The position numbers and the translations under genes are program-made. 7,772 nucleotides of DNA from Pseudomonadota bacterium. Lineage in GTDB: Bacteria; Myxococcota_A; Polyangia; Haliangiales; Haliangiaceae. Location: contig JAEWJO010000509.1 in NCBI GenBank assembly GCA_023386455.1, forward strand, positions 1 to 7,772, given 5' to 3'. Under the pieces are notes generated by a model. That model was not told the DNA's origin. It worked only from the letters and a program-made list of their open reading frames with translations, and did no database searches. Shown in pieces: positions 6,686 to 7,772 of this stretch (within the stretch, counting starts at the first letter, position 1; every line of letters begins with the position of its first letter).

Positions 6686-7772
6686 ATGGTCGTCGCCATC
6701 GTCGCCGGACTCGTCGCGCTAATCGCGACCGCGCTGATCGCGGCGCGGGCGGCGAAGGCCGAGGCGATCCGCAAGGTGAGCGGTGCGGTCGACGAGGCGC
6801 GCGTCCAGGCGGCCGCCGAGGTGAAGGCGGCCGAGCTCGAGGCAGCCGCGGCAAAGAAGCAGCTCGAGACCGAGGCGAGGTCGGAGGCACTCGATGCGAT
6901 CGCGAGGGCCGACGAGGCGCTCGCCGCGGACGAGGAGCGCATCCAGCGCCGCGAGGAGGCGCTGCAGGCGAAGCAGGCCGAGGTCGCGAGCCTCGAGGAT
7001 GCGCTCGAGCAGCGCGACGCGCAGCTCGCCCAGATCCAGCGCGACGTCCAGTCGCGGCACGATCGCGCGCGCGGGATCGACCAGGACGTCGGCCGCAAGA
7101 AGAGCGCGCTGCGCGGCGAGCTCGAGAAGCGCGCGGGTGTCGCCGGTGCCGAGCTCGTCAAGCTGATGACGAACGAGTGGGTGCAGGACGCGAAGGCGCG
7201 CGCGGCGGCGCTGATCCGCAATGCCGAGCAGAACACGTCCGACCCGCAGCACGACCGCGACGCTCGCCGGATCATGGAGATCGCGGCCGCGCGGTGCAGC
7301 ATGCACTTCCTCACCGAGCGCAACCTGTCGACGTTGCGCGTCGGTCCCGAGATCGTCAGCGTCCTGCTCGACAACAACGCCGCGATCCACGGCGCGCTCG
7401 AGAAGGTCGCCGGCGTCCAGCTCCAGATCAACGACGACAAGGACGTCGTTCGGCTCGATGGCCTCGACGGCGTCGGTCGCGAGGTCGTGCGCCGCGCGCT
7501 CGCGCGCATGATCAAGAAGCCCGAGTCGATCGACGCCGCACGCAAGGCTCCCGAGGAGTGGGCCGGCAAGGCGCGCGAGCACCTCGACCAGGAGATCCGG
7601 TCGCTCGGCAAGAAGGCATTCCAGGCGCTCGGCATCCAGAAGGCGCATCCCGAGATCGTCGAGCTCGTCGGCGCGCTCAACTTCCGCACGAGCTACACGC
7701 AGAACCAGTGGCTGCACGCGGTCGAGGCGAGCTTCCTCGCCGGCATGATGGCGGCCGAGCTCGGTCTCGACG
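6686..7772 (+). CDS. rny: RNase Y-like protein (TM - coiled coil - KH - HD) with degenerate KH loop, cut by window edge
   Basis: RNase Y is a membrane-anchored endoribonuclease that starts mRNA decay. The first 362 codons are present. Residues 2-20 (VVAIVAGLVALIATALIAA) form one membrane helix. A long Ala/Glu/Lys/Arg coiled coil follows (about 22-165), then a KH-like region (about 215-280, with VVRLDGLDGVGREVVRRAL). The stretch AHPEIVELVGALNFRTSYTQ (around 320-340) and HAVEASFLAGMMAAELG open the HD domain; His344 matches the first metal ligand. The catalytic His-Asp pair would lie beyond the window. Order and spacing match B. subtilis RNase Y (about 520 residues). Where RNase Y has the KH loop IIGREGRNIR, this protein reads LLDNNAAIHG, so the GxxG loop is missing. 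The start is ATG, 50 bp after the kinase stop. It could be a paralogue with altered RNA binding rather than the housekeeping enzyme. Confidence 0.85.
   Translation, partial: MVVAIVAGLVALIATALIAARAAKAEAIRKVSGAVDEARVQAAAEVKAAELEAAAAKKQLETEARSEALDAIARADEALAADEERIQRREEALQAKQAEVASLEDALEQRDAQLAQIQRDVQSRHDRARGIDQDVGRKKSALRGELEKRAGVAGAELVKLMTNEWVQDAKARAAALIRNAEQNTSDPQHDRDARRIMEIAAARCSMHFLTERNLSTLRVGPEIVSVLLDNNAAIHGALEKVAGVQLQINDDKDVVRLDGLDGVGREVVRRALARMIKKPESIDAARKAPEEWAGKAREHLDQEIRSLGKKAFQALGIQKAHPEIVELVGALNFRTSYTQNQWLHAVEASFLAGMMAAELGLD

Noticed and set aside
6673..7717. Two long reverse-strand open frames (332 and 338 codons)
   Set aside because: They are antisense to the RNase Y-like gene, are Ser/Arg- or Leu/Arg-rich, and have no recognisable motifs; the + strand frame has clear family matches.

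Overview
The window is a high-GC bacterial segment, most likely from the Myxococcota (a Haliangium/Kofleria-like myxobacterium). This assignment rests on gene style, not on a marker gene. The signs are a glycine-rich secreted-type protein of the kind seen in myxobacteria, a lipoprotein with an Asp/Ala/Pro-rich linker after its lipobox, a Hanks-type kinase with an Ala/Gly/Ser repeat stalk and a PEGA-like sensor domain, and the start of a transposase with the 'GG-R-GAG' N-terminus common in REP-associated (IS200-like) transposases.

Layout: (1) Positions 1-86 (-) hold the first 28 codons of a probable REP-associated tyrosine transposase that runs off the left edge. (2) Positions ~221-946 (+) hold the C-terminal part of a glycine-rich protein that appears to have lost its signal peptide and N-terminal half. 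The loss is next to the transposase gene, so this is probably a decayed gene. (3) A leftward cluster covers 3556 to 997: an A-type Fe-S carrier (ErpA/IscA-like), a GlcD-type FAD-linked oxidase starting one base after the carrier's stop (or overlapping it by 29 bases), then a small lipoprotein with its own possible promoter. (4) A 59-bp divergent intergenic region (3557-3615) carries a perfect 16-bp palindrome. It lies inside the likely promoter of the Fe-S carrier and next to that of the rightward gene. (5) A rightward cluster covers 3616 to the right edge: a rhodanese-MoeB/ThiF-type E1 fusion, a membrane serine/threonine kinase with a PEGA-like domain, and an RNase Y homologue cut by the right edge.

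How the genes may work together: the divergent pair joins a sulfur-activation enzyme (rhodanese plus adenylyltransferase) with an Fe-S cluster carrier, under what could be one shared operator. This is a plausible sulfur/Fe-S homeostasis unit. The FAD oxidase is probably co-transcribed with the carrier. The kinase and the RNase Y-like gene follow in the same direction with short gaps, but each has its own -10-like hexamer just before the start codon.

The most unusual observation is that the RNase Y-like protein keeps the family's membrane anchor, coiled coil, KH position and HD-domain entry. However, the KH GxxG RNA-binding loop (G-R-E-G in typical RNase Y) reads D-N-N-A. I found no RNA genes, CRISPR array or complete mobile element. 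There is no gene-free stretch longer than 300 bases.
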